Below are positions 14,092-16,148 of a stretch of 16,148 nt of DNA, one piece after another. Position numbers and translations under genes: made by a program. Source of the DNA: PZPK01 sp963974595 (lineage in GTDB: Bacteria > Pseudomonadota > Gammaproteobacteria > Pseudomonadales > Oleiphilaceae). The notes under the pieces are model-generated. The model searched no databases. It saw nothing but the letters and a program-made list of their open reading frames with translations, and was not told the DNA's origin. The stretch is from the NCBI GenBank assembly GCA_963974595.1, contig CAXBDA010000066.1:1-16148 (forward strand). The letters run 5' to 3'. Numbering within the stretch: the first letter of the stretch is position 1; every line of letters begins with the position of its first letter.

Positions 14092-16148
14092 CTATCGATT
14101 ATCGGCCAGTTTACCCTTGGAAAACCAGGCAAACAACACCGGTAGCACAAACAAGGTTAAGAACGTTGCCGTTATTAGCCCGCCCACAATGACCGTGGCA
14201 AGTGGTTTCTGAATTTCCGCCCCGACACCGGTCGACATCAACATCGGAATCAAACCCAAGGCAGAGGTAATTGCCGTCATTAACACCGGACGTAAACGCG
14301 AGGTCGCGCCATCAAATACCGCACCTTCCACCGATAGGCCATCAACAATACGCTGGTTGATACTTTCGACCATCACCACGCCATTGAGTACCGCAACACC
14401 AAATAGGGTGATAAAGCCGATGGAGCTGGGCACGGACAAATATTGCCCCGAAAAATAGAGCGCAAACACACCGCCGATGACAGCCAGCGGAACGTTAACC
14501 AAAATCAACATTGCTTGCCCGATAGAATTGAAAGCGAAATAAAGCAGCAAAGCAATCAACGCGATGGAGATAGGGACAACAGTGCTGAGACGCTTTTGCG
14601 CCCGTTGTTGATTTTCAAACTGCCCCCCGATATCTACCGAATAACCTGCTGGCAAATCCACTTGCTGATCAATCGCTTGGCGAATATCGGCCACCACATT
14701 GCCCATATCTCGCCCTTGCACATTAGCTTGGATCACCACACGGCGTTGCACATCATCACGACGTACTTGCGGTGGGCCGGACTCAATGCTGATTTGGGCT
14801 ATATCGCCTAAGCGCACCCACGCCCCCGTTGGCGATTGTAACGGCAGGTCAGCAATAGTGCTTGGGTTAGCGCGAAACGATTCGCCCAGACGCACATAAA
14901 TATCATAACGTTCATTGCCACTAATAATTTGCCCAGCCTCACGACCGCCCAAACCATCCCTGACAATCGCCATCACATCACCCACAGCTAAGCCATAACG
15001 CGAGAGCTGGTCTCGATTGGGTCGCACCACTAACTGTGCTTCGCCAGCAATTTGCTCCATGGCGACATCTCGCGCACCGTCAATGCTTTTAATTGCTTTT
15101 TCGATCGCTTGGCCTTTTTCAGCTAAAACAGCTAAATCAGGGCCGAAGAGTTTGATCGCAAGTTGGGCTTTAACCCCCGATAACAACTCGTCCACACGGG
15201 TGGAAATGGGCTGGGAAAAATTCAACAGCAAACCGGGATGCTGCTCCAACTTCTGCTCCATTAAACGTTGTAAATCCTGACGATTATCGGCACTGCTCCA
15301 TTGGTTGGCTGGTTTCAGGCCGATATAGATTTCAATGTTATTAACCGGCTCCGGGTCACCGCCAATTTCCGGCCGACCAATACGACTCAGCGCGTAGGTC
15401 ACCTCAGGGAAATCCAACAGCATCGCTTCCAGCTTGGGCGCAACATTGAGCGCAGTATCCAGACTCGATGAGGGCGCTAACGTGACACGCAGGTTAATTG
15501 TGCCCTCCTCCAGTTCAGGCACAAATTCAGTACCAATTTGCGGCACTAATGCCAGCGCCGCCACCAACATGAGCACAGCACCAGCAACAACTGCTTTCCC
15601 ATTGTTAAGCGCAACGTTTAAAAGAAAGCGGTAGGCAGTATCCAAAGGTTTAAGCACAAAACTTTCACGCTGACGCACCCCGTGGCGAAACAGATACGTC
15701 GCCAATGCGGGCACAATAATTAGCGCCACAAACAGCGCAGCCACAATTGCCAGCATGATACTGATGGCCATAGGTTGAAACAGCTTCGCCTCAACACCTT
15801 CAAAGCTGAAAAGTGGCATGAAGACAACAAGGATAATGGCCGTGGCAAAAAATATCGGCCGCACCACCTCTTTACCTGCTTGTTGCAAGCGCAAGGCAAT
15901 CCCGTCGTGATCTCGACTCACATCATGAGGATCAGGGTCGTCACTGCCAATACGTGCTTGCACTTCTTTATCATGCTCCGCATCAGGGTGAGAGAGATGT
16001 TTGAACATGTTATCCACCATCACCACCGAGCCATCCACCAACATACCGATGGCGACCGCAATGCCGCCGAGGGACATCAGGTTGGCAGACAGCCCTAGCC
16101 AAGACATGATCATCAAGGCAATACCTATCGAAATAGGAATAGAGACCA
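14092..16148 (-). CDS. czcA: CzcA-type heavy-metal efflux RND pump, C-terminal two thirds (runs off the window)
   Basis: The frame stays open through the right edge (VSIPISIGIALMIMSW ahead of the first in-window start-like codon), so the gene is cut at its 5' side; 685 codons are seen of an expected 1030-1060. It is the inner-membrane, proton-driven component of a tripartite CBA metal efflux system. CzcA-family landmarks are LSANLMSLGGIA and IGMLVDGSVVMVDN (TM4), RPIFFATAIILVVFMPLF (TM5-6), the periplasmic block RVDELLSGVKAQLAIKLFG, and the C-terminal TM region with GFITLFGVAVLNGVVMVE and RPVLMTAITSALG. TM4 lacks the DFG of Zn/Co/Cd-type CzcA, and the usual E of the VEN motif is D, so the metal is uncertain. 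A His/Asp-rich loop of about 30 residues (HPDAEHDKEV to HDVSRDHDG) lies after TM4. The stop is TAG at 14094-14092. Confidence 0.92.
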   Translation of the reverse strand, partial: VSIPISIGIALMIMSWLGLSANLMSLGGIAVAIGMLVDGSVVMVDNMFKHLSHPDAEHDKEVQARIGSDDPDPHDVSRDHDGIALRLQQAGKEVVRPIFFATAIILVVFMPLFSFEGVEAKLFQPMAISIMLAIVAALFVALIIVPALATYLFRHGVRQRESFVLKPLDTAYRFLLNVALNNGKAVVAGAVLMLVAALALVPQIGTEFVPELEEGTINLRVTLAPSSSLDTALNVAPKLEAMLLDFPEVTYALSRIGRPEIGGDPEPVNNIEIYIGLKPANQWSSADNRQDLQRLMEQKLEQHPGLLLNFSQPISTRVDELLSGVKAQLAIKLFGPDLAVLAEKGQAIEKAIKSIDGARDVAMEQIAGEAQLVVRPNRDQLSRYGLAVGDVMAIVRDGLGGREAGQIISGNERYDIYVRLGESFRANPSTIADLPLQSPTGAWVRLGDIAQISIESGPPQVRRDDVQRRVVIQANVQGRDMGNVVADIRQAIDQQVDLPAGYSVDIGGQFENQQRAQKRLSTVVPISIALIALLLYFAFNSIGQAMLILVNVPLAVIGGVFALYFSGQYLSVPSSIGFITLFGVAVLNGVVMVESINQRIVDGLSVEGAVFDGATSRLRPVLMTAITSALGLIPMLMSTGVGAEIQKPLATVIVGGLITATFLTLFVLPVLFAWFSKGKLADNR

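Overview
The window looks like a gammaproteobacterial chromosome segment, judged from protein character only; I cannot name a genus. The centre is an AT-rich defence island. It is flanked on the left by a SWIM/SNF2-type helicase gene that runs off the window, and on the right by a heavy-metal efflux cluster (SHOCT membrane protein, CDF transporter, CzcA-type RND pump) that also runs off the window. Almost everything is on the minus strand. The small SHOCT gene is the only convincing plus-strand gene.

Layout from left to right: 1-919, N-terminal part of the SWIM zinc-finger protein (minus); 920-1225, about 300 bp with no convincing gene; 1226-10900, a six-gene minus-strand operon read hsdR > hsdS > ptuA-like ATPase > ptuB-like HNH nuclease > DUF1016 PDDEXK nuclease > hsdM. 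Every junction in this operon overlaps (GTGA, TAATG, 14 bp, TAATG, ATGA), so the Septu-like pair and the extra nuclease are translationally tied to the type I restriction-modification genes and split hsdM from hsdS. Upstream of hsdR are a 249 bp gap with a small amber-interrupted open frame, and then a Fic gene (11150-12670). That Fic gene is one continuous reading frame broken by a single in-frame TAG at codon 68-71.

Between fic and the divergent SHOCT gene lie four AT-rich units starting exactly every 23 bp with the core TAGCTTTTAG. They end where a perfect TATAAT box for the plus-strand gene begins. This looks like a shared operator for the two divergent promoters.

Likely working model: HsdR/M/S form an ATP-dependent type I restriction-modification enzyme with two target-recognition domains. 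PtuA/PtuB would act as a backup defence module, and the DUF1016 nuclease and Fic protein are accessory factors of the kind often linked to type I loci. To the right, CzcA and the CDF protein export divalent metal ions; a 17-bp perfect inverted repeat sits between them. The most unusual points are the Septu-like module nested inside an hsd operon, the amber-split fic with 23-bp iterated repeats at its promoter, and an A9 tract in hsdS placed so that a slip in either direction removes only the extra C-terminal domain.
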